Origin: Haliotis asinina
Taxonomy: Eukaryota > Mollusca > Gastropoda > Lepetellida > Haliotidae
Length of the DNA stretch: 64,000 bases
Reading direction: 5' to 3'
NCBI RefSeq assembly: GCF_037392515.1
Contig: NC_090283.1
Coordinates: 25,312,249-25,376,248, forward strand
Every line of letters starts with the position of its first letter. Within the stretch, counting starts at the first letter, position 1. The position numbers and the translations under genes are program-made. Shown here in pieces: positions 37,401 through 46,290 of this stretch. The notes below the pieces were generated by a model. The model had not been told where the DNA came from, searched no databases, and worked only from the letters and a program-made list of their open reading frames with translations.

Positions 37401-38237
37401 AAACAATGGACAACACTTCATTCGACAGAACTGGTGTCCCATGGGGTACGCGTCAATGCAATCAAGTACGTGCACCCTAGAAAAGACTTCTTTTGCTTAG
37501 GGTATTCTATATTTAATGCTGATTCTTTTTTTTAGGTTTGTTTGACTTCGGTTGAGTTCGGAAACATTAACACGAGTAATAGGCACCCACAGAATTGGTT
37601 TTCATTTGGGGCTGTTATTGATTAGGTTTTAGTTGCCTTCTTGTTGTCGTTCCATACTCTCTCTCCTGTCGTTTTTATAATTTGTGACACATTGTGACAG
37701 TTGTATTCAGTTTAAGTGTTGTATTTGCTGTTATTGTGCGTTTGTTTTGATATCTGTATCCGCTGTTGTTTCCTTGTTTTAGCCCCGGATATGTACCCAG
37801 TCAATTAGGTTCAGAGAAGATGACTGATGAGGTAGGTGCTTTTAAACCACCAAATCTCGTGTGGAAACCTGTGATTGATAGCATGAGCCGTTGAGTGACG
37901 TTGCTATAAAACAATACTCTACCTCACATACTACAAGAGGAACTACTTCCCACTGTTTAAGTTACAGATTCCTCAAGTGGGATGGGGTAACGCCTGGTGA
38001 CCATATAGTACTCACTGATAGCAGTGTAGAAACTACACCATTTCTCTCAATCATTCACGGTCTCTTTTTCAGCTGCATCAAAGTCTTGTAAATGCGACGC
38101 CAATTGGTCGAGCTGGTACCCCTGAAGAAATTGGTCACCTTGTGGTCTTTCTAGCCTCGGATAAAACAGCCTTTGTAACTGGAGAGTGTTTCAAGGCCGA
38201 TGGTGGGTTCTCAATGACCACGCCAGCCCTTGCCTGA
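13471..38237 (+). CDS. Short-chain dehydrogenase/reductase, copy A (nine exons)
   Basis: Exons: 13,471-13,504; 33,862-33,992; 34,265-34,360; 35,160-35,298; 35,840-35,880; 37,142-37,211; 37,429-37,465; 37,783-37,831; 38,073-38,237. All introns are GT-AG and phases match, giving 253 residues, the usual classical SDR length. Motifs: cofactor loop TGSSSGIG (11-18), NNAG (89-92), catalytic Ser141, Tyr154 and Lys158 (YAMSK), and PGY after beta-6. Arg after TG at the end of beta-2 (LSLTGRN) suggests NADP(H), by family rule. It is a predicted soluble oxidoreductase; the substrate cannot be told. Intron 1 is 20.4 kb and full of LINEs, so pairing of exon 1 with exon 2 is inferred from phase (ACA-G|GC) and from copy B. 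Intron 3's donor GTGATT is weak. No frameshift or stop was found in the joined exons. Confidence 0.85.
13505..16860 (+). repeat. Paralogous segment, SDR copy A intron 1 start
   Basis: Matches 49,391-51,006 in copy B over most of its length, e.g. CCCCTGCTTTTGATGGTTTT at 13,606 and 49,613, and CACCTAGGTCTACAAGA at 16,789 and 50,962. The match is interrupted here by a foreign LINE at about 14,868-16,325. The duplicated block also extends upstream (11,683-13,470 with 45,965-49,356). Confidence 0.8.
14868..16325 (+). mobile_element. Second LINE type, RT and C-terminal fragment (broken)
   Basis: Readable with frame breaks: FIDFRKAIDTVW (RT block A), FLNDLEYNLK, LLYADDTVLLASDPND (catalytic YADD), then RLCTLCNTNDIGDEFHFLFIC, the C-terminal zinc-binding segment. 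It differs from the dominant family, which has FVDD, so it is another non-LTR lineage (CR1/L2-like is a guess). The paralogous site in copy B (about 50,792) lacks it, so it inserted after the gene duplication. Confidence 0.8.
16985..17435 (+). mobile_element. LINE ORF1 N-terminal fragment
   Basis: Begins with a scrap of the LINE 5' UTR (AAGAGCTCGCCAACACCCCT), then an ATG at 17,068 (MAYETQTKQSKRPLENDPVD), as in the ORF1 start of the other copies. Later it reads VSEGIQGIAGDVMNIRKLRSG and LLIECAKRQQSTNV in another frame, so at least one frameshift. It stops before the zinc knuckles. Confidence 0.8.
17499..17767 (+). mobile_element. SINE with (ACTC)n tail and perfect target-site duplication
   Basis: A 269-bp insertion flanked by direct repeats TAAATTACAAGA at 17,487-17,498 and 17,768-17,779. 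The body has GCAACCCATGCGTGCCATAA, a central part with GACTCGATTATTTACAGACC, and a 3' end GCTGAGTGTAGCGTAAAACT running into ACTCACTCAC. The size, terminal simple repeat and lack of coding capacity fit a SINE. I could not assign pol III A and B boxes with confidence. The 3' end resembles that of the LINE family. Confidence 0.85.
17780..19470. other. Intron 1 of SDR copy A, no gene seen
   Basis: AT-rich sequence without readable coding motifs. Near 19,290-19,470 there are inverted-looking phrases around GTTTACGAC/GTCTACGACC and TTTGTGAAACGGG, possibly an old non-autonomous transposon end. Nothing firm. Confidence 0.45.
19471..21505 (+). mobile_element. LINE ORF2 fragment, left part of the host copy
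   Basis: Starts inside the endonuclease (DITPSAICLQET) and continues with KPCIIMGDFNSHNPLWG, LNEFEWLVHDDLCGSE, and the RT region (SSHELHSALNQAHDIATGAD, LPHFIANFLTDRQFQV, LLFVDDFTIS). Many stops and frameshifts. It breaks at ACACCTATATAG (21,494-21,505) and resumes at 28,793 after a nested insertion that duplicated those 12 bases. Confidence 0.85.
21506..22733 (-). mobile_element. 5'-truncated LINE (RNase H end and 3' UTR)
   Basis: The 3' tail is (GAGT)n at 21,506, followed by the 3' UTR, an ORF2 stop at 22,049 and the RNase H C-terminus with CWLPSHVGISGNTLADLGAK and a Cys/His-rich end (CRIGHTRYTHKYL, CIPCDERTTVKHILLDC). It is truncated at 22,733 in the middle of the RNase H domain. It directly abuts the 3' tail of the next LINE, in the same orientation. 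Confidence 0.9.
23277..26893 (-). pseudogene. LINE ORF2: endonuclease, reverse transcriptase, RNase H (frameshifted)
   Basis: The endonuclease begins NNIVQWNCRGLRTN; its catalytic region reads CIIMGYLNDGHNPLWGS, where the relatives have MGDLNGHN, so the key Asp is changed to Tyr. RT: a 580-codon open stretch (24,123-25,865) has YRSISLTSCV, FFDLEKAYDTTW, GVPQGSILSV and SLFVDDFNIS. RNase H (23,604-24,083): FTDGSK, TAEANA, IIFSDSLS and GNTMAD supply the Asp-Glu-Asp-Asp set. Compared with the copy at 40,026 it lacks four codons between FIA and NRQF. Frame changes near 23,660, 24,100, 25,870 and 26,340 make it non-functional. Confidence 0.88.
26912..28191 (-). pseudogene. LINE ORF1, CCHC nucleic-acid-binding protein (frameshifted)
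   Basis: Starts MAYETPTKKTKRPLE at 28,191. An RRM-like N-terminal region (PRFLAIETIDKTPLKLNPFA, LIAGEVKNIRKLRSGALLVE) is followed by three zinc knuckles: CFKCQKYGHGVNTC, CAHCGEKTHTTED (final Cys changed to Ser here) and CTNCSGNHSSFSKEC. A Ser/Gln/Pro-rich tail follows. It is predicted to coat the LINE RNA. One frameshift lies near 27,800-27,880, a second near 27,020 garbles the C-terminus. The true frame's stop TAG overlaps the start of the ORF2 frame. Confidence 0.85.
28192..28780 (-). promoter_or_regulatory. LINE 5' UTR (internal promoter candidate)
   Basis: The GC-rich first ~280 bp of the element (28,500-28,780) recur at 29,377-29,640, 45,290-45,559 and 59,857-60,150 with strings such as GGGATCCTGGTGGTTGAGG and TCGGCTGGTCACGCCAAGCC, and a second conserved block with CCCAGAAGGCGG and GTGGTGGGTGGGGAGCT before ORF1. 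Intact non-LTR elements carry an internal promoter here; that role is inferred. Confidence 0.6.
28793..29376 (+). mobile_element. LINE ORF2 fragment, right part of the host copy
   Basis: Continues the copy broken at 21,505: SLVCSEFDYGSIGYGGACKS, SLYVEADEPSLEQSRIKLAL, LVPPLGLRIKPLL, then the start of RNase H near 29,310. It is cut again at 29,377 by the 5' end of another plus-strand LINE. Confidence 0.88.
29377..31494 (+). mobile_element. Second-subfamily LINE: 5' UTR, ORF1, start of ORF2
   Basis: The 5' UTR starts at 29,377 but lacks about 15 bases after GGCACC. ORF1 from about 29,957 is diverged from the other copies: NPDYWPRFIVMCVPEGGPLS, SKGMEGLVGEVKDIKKLRSG, decayed knuckles near 30,500-30,600, and a C-terminus PLSLSPTRKVRGRSPVHPPRK-like at 31,080-31,176. 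Its stop and the ORF2 start share the bases TAATG (near 31,173), a stop-start overlap. ORF2 begins MSSAIIHWNC with a stop two residues on. Interrupted at 31,495 by the next element. Confidence 0.82.
31495..32476 (+). mobile_element. 5'-truncated LINE inserted with 8-bp TSD
   Basis: Flanked by TATATTCC at 31,487-31,494 and 32,477-32,484. It carries the RNase H C-terminus (TALNKFVTPLLIPYTDYKAN, IGYTYLGCQSSFEEVI, CRIGHTRYTHKYLLNGEDPP, CIPCDERITVKHVLLDC) to the stop at 31,938, then an intact-looking 3' UTR ending TGTGACGTTAAATATTAACT and ACTCACTCAC. The C-terminal part is one open frame of about 150 codons, so it is a fairly young copy. Confidence 0.9.
32485..33340 (+). mobile_element. Continuation of the 29,377 LINE with internal deletion
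   Basis: Resumes in the endonuclease (PPSSAARLPDLQDLYDQLPK), jumps to SVELNNIADECIPKSS, then KQARKARKRAEHYFRR and SIHELHISLDQAHDTATGA with several stops. At about 33,125 ORF2 is joined directly to the 3' UTR at GGGGCTGAAGGGAT, which occurs as GCTGAAGGGAT in the 3' UTR of related copies. That deletes most RT and all RNase H. It ends near CACTCACCCACTC. Confidence 0.82.
33341..33861. other. End of SDR copy A intron 1
   Basis: Unique intron sequence. The phrase GTCTATATTTTCATGAAACC at 33,426 recurs at 54,701 in intron 1 of copy B, showing that the whole intron was part of the duplication. Polypyrimidine CTTTGTTTCAG precedes exon 2. Confidence 0.6.
36050..36790 (+). pseudogene. Tc1/mariner-like transposase relic in SDR intron 5
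   Basis: Plus-strand fragments read in several frames: FADESRFTMSHYHVRV (first catalytic Asp of the DDE triad in DESRF), GGLMVW, HNARPHRRRIVQNFL (second block, the usual Asp before NA is His), CSPDLYPIELS (third block) and the C-terminal pattern RLTTLIRRRVLACIPARGGH. This is the standard order of Tc1-like transposases (DNA cut-and-paste). Multiple stops and frameshifts. N-terminal HTH not visible. Terminal inverted repeats not found. Confidence 0.8.
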
Positions 38238-38328
38238 ACAAGGTTTAGGTTGAGGCCTATGCGGATCCACCCTTAGTGTGTACCAAACATTTAGATGTGG
38301 AGCAAGTACATTCACCCAAGAGACAGAT

Positions 38329-38334
38329 AATAAA
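38329..38334 (+). terminator. Poly(A) signal AATAAA for SDR copy A
   Basis: Canonical hexamer 92 bases after the stop codon and about 45 bases before a LINE tail begins. It is the only good signal before that LINE, so the 3' UTR is probably short. Confidence 0.6.
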
Positions 38335-38380
38335 ATTGACATAATTTGACAAATGGCTTCTACTTTTTATAATTCTTTAA

Positions 38381-39498
38381 GTGAGTGAGAGAGTTAATAT
38401 TTAACGTCACATCGGCAGTATCTCAGCCATAACGTGACGAGAACATTCAACAATGAAAACGAGCTTATATAAATCATAAAAACCTGTCGACGAAGGACAG
38501 TAAAACAACTAGAATATCACAATTTCAATTAAAACTAGCATGGAAAGTTAAAACTAATAGCACTATTTAGACTATACAGTATAAAAACAGACTATAGATC
38601 GCCAACAACAGAAGGTAGATCACCACACTAGGAACCATGGGGACTTACAGTACTTTTGCTACCTACATGGTCCCTAGTTGGATTTACACCATCCCTTCAG
38701 CTGCTGGCGGTTGTATGAAATGTTAGCCGAAATTAAAATCACATGAATACTACGATTAAAATCCTGGTAGACTTAAATTTACTGTGAATGTTTTACAATA
38801 CTTCAACCCCCTTTGAGGGTACAGCCACCAACAATTCAAGTTACTAATCCAAACTACCAATCATTAAAATACATCTATTTACACAACATAACATTCAAAA
38901 TTCCATCAAAAAATCAATTTCTTTTAAAAAACCTAAAATTAAAAATGAATTAACTCTGGTAAAAAGATCCTTCATTGTTTTAACTGTAAAATATTTATCC
39001 CTTGTGATGGAGAATTCAACACAGTCAAGCAGAATATGCTTGACCGTGACTCTCTCATCACAAGGGATACAAAACGGAGGATCCTCACCTTTTAACAGGT
39101 GCACATGAGTATATCTAGTATGGCCAATACGACATCGTCTTAAAATAACCTCTTCAAATCTGGACTGACAACCCAAGTAGGTGTAACCAATATACGGTTT
39201 TATTTCATGTAATTTATTTATACCTACTTGGGTGTCCCACTTCTTCTGCATCAGATCACGGATGTAAGTTCTAATGCTAGCTTTATAATCAGAGTATGGA
39301 ATAAGAAGTGGTGTCACAGATTTGTTGAGTGCTGCCTTGGCAGCAAGATCGGCCATTGCGTTACCAGAAATGCCTACGTGGCTGGGTAACCAACAAAAGA
39401 CGATGTCGTATTGGCCAGTGGCAAGCTTATTATACAATTCCATAATTTCAATTAAAAGTGGATGTTTGCAAGAGATATTTTTAATAGCCTGAAGACAA
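38381..39498 (-). mobile_element. 5'-truncated LINE downstream of SDR copy A
   Basis: (GAGT)n tail at 38,381, 3' UTR, ORF2 stop at 38,895 and a 182-codon open frame with CWLPSHVGISGNAMADLAAK and the Cys/His-rich C-terminus. Truncated inside RNase H at 39,498, where the tail of the next LINE begins in the same orientation. Confidence 0.9.
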
Positions 39499-40025
39499 GT
39501 GAGTGAGTGAGTTAATATTTATCGTCACATCGGCAATATCTCAGCCATATCGTGACGAGAACATTTAATACTGAAATGAAATATATATATCTATTATAAA
39601 ACCTGTCAACGAGGGACAGTAAAACAACTAGATGAGAATATAAAACTAGTAACTATACCTAAAACAACTGATCTATAGAGGACAATACAAGATAAAAATG
39701 GGCTATAGACTGCTAACAACTGAAAGTAGATCACCATACTAGGGACCATGGGGACTTACAGTACCTTGGCTACCTGCATGGACCCTAGCTGGATTTACAT
39801 CATCCCCTCAGCCGTCAGCAATTTGGGAAACCTAGCCATGCAAATGAAAAGACACTTATGCTACGATTAAAAACATGAAAGTTTGAATTTACTTTGAATG
39901 TTTGTGGACTTACGTACCCTCTCAGGGGGACAATAGTTTTACAGTACTTCAACCCCCTTTGAGGATACAGCCACTAACAAGCACAGTTCTGAATTTAAAC
40001 TTCCAATAATAAAATATTTATCTAT

Positions 40026-43000
40026 TTACAATTCAGACAATAAATCTAATTCTTTTAAAAATGCAATGATTAAATGAGAGCTTGTGTTATTAAAAAGATC
40101 CTTCAGAGTTCGTGAATTAAAATACTGATCCCTTGTGATGGAATACTCGACACAGTCAAGCAGGATATGTTTGACTGTGATTCTTCCATCACAAGGGATA
40201 CAAAACGGAGGATCCTCACCTTTAAGCAAATATTTATGTGTATATCTTGTGTGGCCAATACGACATCGTCGCATGATGACCTCCTCAAATCTGGACTGAC
40301 AACCCAAGTAGGTGTAACCAATATACGGTTTTATTTCATGTAATTTATTGATACCTACTTGAGTGTCCCACTTCTTCTGCATCAGATCACGGATATACGT
40401 TCTAATGCAAGCTTTGTAATCTGAATATGGAAGAAAAAGTGGTGTCACAGATTTGTTGAGAGCCGCCTTGGCAGCAAGATCGGCCATCACATTTCCAGAA
40501 ATACCTACGTGACTGGGTAACCAACAAAAGACGATGTCGTATTGGCCAGTAGCAAGAGTATTATACAATTCATTAATTTCAATTAAAAGCGGATGTTTAC
40601 AAGAAATATTTTTAATAGCCTGAAGACAAGAAAGAGAGTCGGAATATATCATATACTGCTTACGTTTAGGGTGTCTTTGAATATATTTAAGAGCTGTTAA
40701 TATGGCGTTAGCTTCTGCTGTAAAAATAGAACTATTATCTGGTAATCTAGAAGATATTGTTCTCGATCCAATGACAGTAGCACAAGCAACTGCACCACCG
40801 TCCTTGGCCCCATCTGTAAATAAGGATTTGTAATTGTTATAAGAATGTTTCAATTGATTATATTCTTGTTTATACTGTAATTCATTAGTTTCTGTTTTTT
40901 TAAATGTAGTTAATGTTAGGTCAACCTGTGGCCTAACCAACTGCCATGGTGGAGAGGAAAGAAGACGGGAAGGAGCTATATTGTTCAGCTCAATACCAGC
41001 AGCAGCAATAAACGGCTTTATTCTTAGCCCAAGAGGTGGAACAAAAGAAGACTTTTTGCTATACAAATCCTCATAAAGGGGATTGAAGACACAGTTATAT
41101 GCAGGGTTAGATTCGTTAGAGTATAGTTTTATGATATATTGTAAAGATAATTTGATACGGCGTTGTGCAAGAGATGGTTCATAGGCCTCAACGTAAAGAC
41201 TGTCAACAGGTGAAGTTCTGAAGGACCCAAGACAAAGTCTTAGACCTTGGTGATGGACAGGATCAAGAAGTTTAAGATTGCTTTGGCAGGCGCCACCATA
41301 GACAATAGAGCCATAATCAAGTTTAGAACGAACGAGTGATCGATGTAAATGGAGAAGGGTGGCTTGATCTCCTCCCCATTTTGAATTTGAAACTACTTTC
41401 AAGTCAAGAGCTTTCAGGCATTTAGTTTTAAGTGATTTAATATGTGGTAAAAACGTTAAGTGTGAATCAAAGATTAGACCCAAGAATTTGGCTTCCTTCA
41501 GAACTTTAATGGGCGTCCCATCTAGAGACAGTTCAGGGTCTTTATGTGGTTTGTATTTACGACAAAAATGTATGCAGTTAGTTTTCGATTTAGAAAATTT
41601 AAAGCCGTTTTCAAGACACCATTTATTAATCCTGTTTAAACACAACTGCAATTGCCGTTCAATGGTATGCATATTTTTACCACGACAAGAAATATTAAAA
41701 TCATCCACAAATAAGGATCCATCAATTGAATCGTTTAAAACTTTAGATAAACTGTTGATCGTGATGCTAAAAAGAGTGACTGACAAAATACTGCCTTGTG
41801 GAACACCCTGATCCTGATTGTAATGATCAGACAGGGTAGAGCCCACGCGGACCTGGAATTGTCTGTTATTTAAAAACTTGGCAATAAATTCAGGCAAACG
41901 ACCTCGCAACCCGAAGTCATGTAAATCTCGTAAAATGCCATATTTCCAAGTAGTGTCATATGCTTTTTCAAGATAAAAAAAGATAGACACAGCGTGTTGT
42001 TTGTTAATCAGTGCGTTTTTTACAAATGATTCTAAACGCACTAAGTGATCAACAGTACTTCTGTTTTTCCGGAAACCACATTGTATATCTGTGATAAGGT
42101 TATTAGTTTCCAAGTACCAAACAAGTCGATTATTTATCATGCGTTCCATGGTCTTGCAAACACAGCTTGTTAATGAAATCGGACGATAATTGGACGGATC
42201 CGTATGATCACGTCCAGGTTTAGGTATTGGTACTACTATGGCGTCACGCCATGATGGAGGAAAGTTACCCGATGTCCAAATATCATCAAAATATTTAGGA
42301 GAGTTTCTAGGCAGGATTCTGGTAAGTGCTTCAGGAGTTGATAATGTATGTTATCAGCTCCAGTAGCAGTGTCATGAGCCTGATCAAGAGCAGTATGGAG
42401 TTCATGAATAGAAAACGTTTCATTATAATCTTCCCCATTATCAGAATTGAAATTAATAGTTTCCTTTTCTTGTTGTTTTTGATAATGCTGGAATTTAGGT
42501 AAATAATTAGAAGAGGAAGAGTGTTTAGCAAGGGTTTCGCCCAGTTTACTTGCGATATCTGATTTATCAGTAAGTAATTGATCTTCATGTTTAAGATGAT
42601 GGACAGTAGATTTAGTACCTTTACCTTTGATTTTCTGGACCATGTTCCATACCTTGGACATGGATGTCCGAGAATTTATTTTAGATACATAATTTTGCCA
42701 AGATTGGCGTTTGTTCTGTTTAAAAGTACGCCGTGCTTTAGCATTTAAAATTTTAAATTTATTTAAATTATGCACCATAGGATGGCGACGGAAATAATGT
42801 TCTGCTTTTTTCCTTGCCTTCCTAGCTTGTTTGCAGTCATCGTTGAACCATGGTTTTCTTATGTGTGGAACTACAGAGGACTTTGGTATACACTCATCAG
42901 CTATGGAGTTCAATTCATCAGAAAAACATTTAATAGCATCGGGAACGTCAATAAAACGTTCGGGTTGAAGTTTTTCAGAACACAGTGTTTCATATAAAGC

Positions 43001-43705
43001 CCAGTTAGCCTTTTTAAAATTCCGCCTTGATGATGGAGGAACATCAGATGGAGTAACAGCTTTTAATATAGTAGGAAAATGGTCACTTCCACAGAGGTCA
43101 TCGTGGACTGACCATTCGAATTCATTTAGTAGTTCGGAATTTGTCAATGACAAGTCGAGAGCAGAATAAGTCCCTGTACCAGGGTGTAAATATGTGTTGG
43201 AACCATCATTATAAATACATAAATCATTGTCAGAACAAAAGTCCTCCAACAATTTCCCTTTAGTGTTTGTATTTACACTTCCCCAGAGTGGGTTGTGCCC
43301 ATTTAAATCTCCCATTATAATACAGGGCTTCGGGAGTTGATCATATAGAGCTTGAAGATCGGTTTTGGCAAACGCCGAAGACGGCGAAATATAAAAAGAG
43401 CAAAGTGTAAACGCTACATGTAAAGTAATTCTTACTGCAACAGCCTGCATATTAGTAACAAGCGAAACAGGGCTTTGAATAACATTTTTTCTGACAAGAA
43501 TGGATGATCCGCCAGTGGCTCTATCACCCGGAGGCGAAAAACAATATATGATATGCATTAAAATGACGAAGGTCAAATATATCTGTTTGTTTTAAATATG
43601 TCTCTTGGAGACATATCACTGAAGGTGTAAAATCTTGGACTAATAGCTGTAATTCATGTAAATTTGTCCTCAATCCTCTGCAGTTCCACTGTACAATATT
43701 ATTGG
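40026..43705 (-). pseudogene. LINE ORF2: endonuclease-RT-RNase H, nearly open
   Basis: Endonuclease: IVQWNCRGLRTN, KPCIIMGDLNGHNPLWGS (catalytic Asp/Asn), DDLCGSDHFPT (Asp-His). RT: YDTTWKYG after the block A Asp (here FFYLEKAYDT, so the first Asp is Tyr), GVPQGSILSV, SLFVDDFNIS. RNase H: FTDGAK, TAEANA, MIYSDSLS, GNVMAD, then a Cys/His C-terminus. RT-RNase H is a single 707-codon open stretch from 42,149. Two frame breaks are visible against the sister copy: an extra ATAT near 43,545 and one A missing from an A run at 42,288. No ATG opens the frame before IVQW. Inactive as it stands, also because of the block A change. Confidence 0.9.
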
Positions 43706-43711
43706 AATAAA

Positions 43712-44981
43712 CTATCTTTTGGGGGGATTTATGGGGGATCTACCCCGCACTCTTTTCGAGGGCAACAAGCTATGTGCCCTAGAATGGACGTTTTCAGAAA
43801 CGTCCATGTCTTCAAGAGACCCGTATTTATTAAACAAATGAACTTTATTTTGTGACCCCTTGGGAGCTCTGCCACTTTGTTGTTTTGAAGCATCAGGCTT
43901 TGGCTTCGGTTTACTTTTCACCGTTTGTCGACTATCAGCTGTTGATTGAGACTTTGAATGTGACTGAGATGCTGATGATTTGTGATCAGAAGACGACTTT
44001 GACGTACTAGGAAGTGATTCCTCAGTCTGTGATGATATAGCAGTGCACAAAGGCTGTGGAGATTCACAACTGACCCAAGTGAAGGTAGTTTGGCAGCCTG
44101 TGGTTGATGTTGTTTTAGAGCTAGAACCCGATGATGTTTTTACTATTGTAGCATAACTTTCTGGAAGATCAGATCTTTTTACCAGTTTTTTGGCCTCAGA
44201 GAAAGATATATTTTGTGTAAATTTGATTTTATTTATCTCCATTTGTTCTTTCCAAATTGGACACTGTTTAGAAAATGAAGAATGGTCACCTGAGCAGTTG
44301 GTGCATTTTTTAAAGTCACTGTCACAATCTTCTGTTGTGTGTGTCATTCACCACAGTGAGCACACACAACAGACAATGTGCAAGTACTAACACCATGACC
44401 AAACTTCTGGCATTTAAAACACCTTAATGGACTGGGTATATAGGTGTCTACATTGATGTGACAATAGCCTGCCTTTACAGATCTGGGAGCTGTTGGAGAG
44501 GAAAATGAAAAGAGGTAGGTATTAGTCTGAATGGTCTCCTGGTTTTTACGTGTTGTAAAACGCTTAACGTACGTGACCCCTTGATCTTTCATTTCTGAAA
44601 CAATATCAAATTGTCGGCAAATAATCCATCTCTATCCCTGATGATTCCTTTGCTTGTGTTAAGTGTCCTATGTGGAGATACTGATACTGGAATGCCGACG
44701 AATGTGGTGGTAGACATCAGGTTAGTAGTTTGTTGTCTTCTGTTGCATTCAACGAGCAACGCACCTGAACGCAAACGTCTGATATTTTTGACGTCACCAG
44801 CAATTCCTTGTATGCCTTTCTGTATCGCAAAAGGGTTCAACTTCAGTCTGCTGTTATCTTGAGTCTCAATCACGACAAAACGTGGCCAGTAATCAATGGA
44901 AGTGGACAGTCTTTGGTCGTTATCATCTGGATCATTGTCAAGTGGACGTTTTTTCTTTGTAATGGGGATTTGAGAAGCCAT
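43712..44981 (-). pseudogene. LINE ORF1, CCHC protein (two frame breaks)
   Basis: Starts MASQIPITKKKRPLDNDPDD at 44,981. RRM-like region (YWPRFVVIETQDNSRLKLNP, GIAGDVKNIRRLRSGALLVE), then knuckles CFKCQKFGHGVSTC, CAHCGE (followed at once by a break near 44,345) and CTNCSGDHSSFSKQC. Ser-rich linker and a basic end (VRGRSPINPPKR). Breaks lie near 44,600 and 44,345. The stop TAG at 43,712 lies inside the ORF2 frame, which is open for only about 27 bases upstream. The reading frame is also open upstream of the ATG to 45,269, through the 5' UTR. Confidence 0.88.
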
Positions 44982-45567
44982 GGTTATGGTTGAATAGTTC
45001 ATCATCCGAGCTCCCCACCCACCACGGAGTATCACAAGGACAATGCTAAAAACAAGCGGGTCTCCGGCTTGCAGCACCAAGGATACTCGGATGACATACT
45101 CCAGCAGAAAAATTAAAAGATTAATGATTCCACCAGATTGGCCCATGAGCCACCGCCTTCTGGGATACGACTCTAGGCAATAATAAACAGTAACGTTTTC
45201 AAATTCTGTTTCGAAATTCGCCAAGGCTAGAAAATATAAACATACAATTCTCAAATTTTTGTGCAACACTACAGAGTTATAGCACAGGGCTTGGCGTGAC
45301 CAGCCGATTGATAGAAACGGGCCGATTCTACCACCCGTCTAGGTGAAGTAAGGGCCAAAGTGGTGTGTTGGGCAATGGAACGCAGTTAAAAGCCCCAGTG
45401 TCCTCAACCACCAGGATCCCGTCCTCCACCGACACGGGACGCAACCCACGGCAAACGGGTTGGTGGACCAAATATCCCCCCGGGTCCACTACGGGGGTGT
45501 TGGCGAGCTCTTGGCGTTACCCAGCACCCACCACGAGGAGGTGGCTCGCCACGGGTGCCTTCAGTCA

Positions 45568-45775
45568 AGTGAGTAAGTGAGCTTAGTTTTACCCTGACTA
45601 TCAGGATCAGGTGGTCAGGGTTGCTGACTTGGTTTATATGTCATCGTATCTCAGTTGCATATATTGATACTCGTGCTGTCGATCACCGGATCGTCTTGCC
45701 CAGACTCGATTATTTACAGACCGCCACCACCTAATTGGAATATTGCTGAGTGAGGCGTAAAACTAAACATACACA
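45568..45775 (+). mobile_element. SINE remnant(s)
   Basis: GTGGTCAGGGTTGCTGACTT, CCAGACTCGATTATTTACAG and GAATATTGCTGAGTGAGGCG then TAAAACTAAAC match the plus-strand SINE at 17,499. The first ~25 bases (GTGAGTAAGTGAGCTTAGTT) look like the tail of a SINE in the opposite orientation, so two old copies may be joined here. Confidence 0.75.
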
Positions 45776-45936
45776 CTACTAAATACATTGCATTCCGTTA
45801 CTCACGCTAAAACACGTAACCATTATGTTGTTTTGATGTAAAATTAATAATAATTAAAGAGTGAAAATATTAACTGATTGGAGTAATTTCAACAAGAAAT
45901 GTCAAGAACGTTTTAAAAATGTCATTGCTATAATTA

Positions 45937-46290
45937 TTAAAAAGGATGTGGAATGTATTTGCTTCTGAGAATGGAGTCAGATAAACAAACTAGCATGAAG
46001 TGGATTTCATTCTCAACTGCGGATCTACAGAATGGACATATTCTGTTCTCATCTATGGGCAGCTTTATGACTTCGGTTATCATTAAATATAACAGATCAA
46101 GTGTAAATTTGAAAAAAATATTTTTGAAATCTGAATGTATAAACATATTTTTTAGGCTGAAGAAAAATTTAAAATACCCATTATCAAACATATCTTGTGC
46201 TGTCATAAAGCATAGAATGTCAATTCTGACAAAACGTAATTATGTAACAAGAGATTTATGTGTCCAATGGCTGGGTTCATCCAAATAAAA
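45937..46290 (-). mobile_element. Second LINE type, ORF2 C-terminus relic (copy B side)
   Basis: Open minus-strand frame of 89 codons with ENRICPFCRSAVENEIHFML, the C-terminal zinc-binding motif of a non-LTR ORF2. Paralogous to 11,683-11,990. Confidence 0.7.

Larger units (their letters stand above)
39499..45559 (-). mobile_element. Near full-length I/Nimb-like LINE, best-preserved copy (6.1 kb)
   Basis: 5' end at 45,559 (GGCACC on the element strand), 5' UTR to 44,982, ORF1 44,981-43,712, ORF2 about 43,705-40,026, 3' UTR and (GAGT)n tail to 39,499. The outer flanks AAGTGAG (38,379 and about 45,567) could be a target duplication for the pair of copies. The target appears to have been the GAGT tail of an old SINE. 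Same architecture and boundaries as the copy at 22,734-28,780. Confidence 0.92.
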
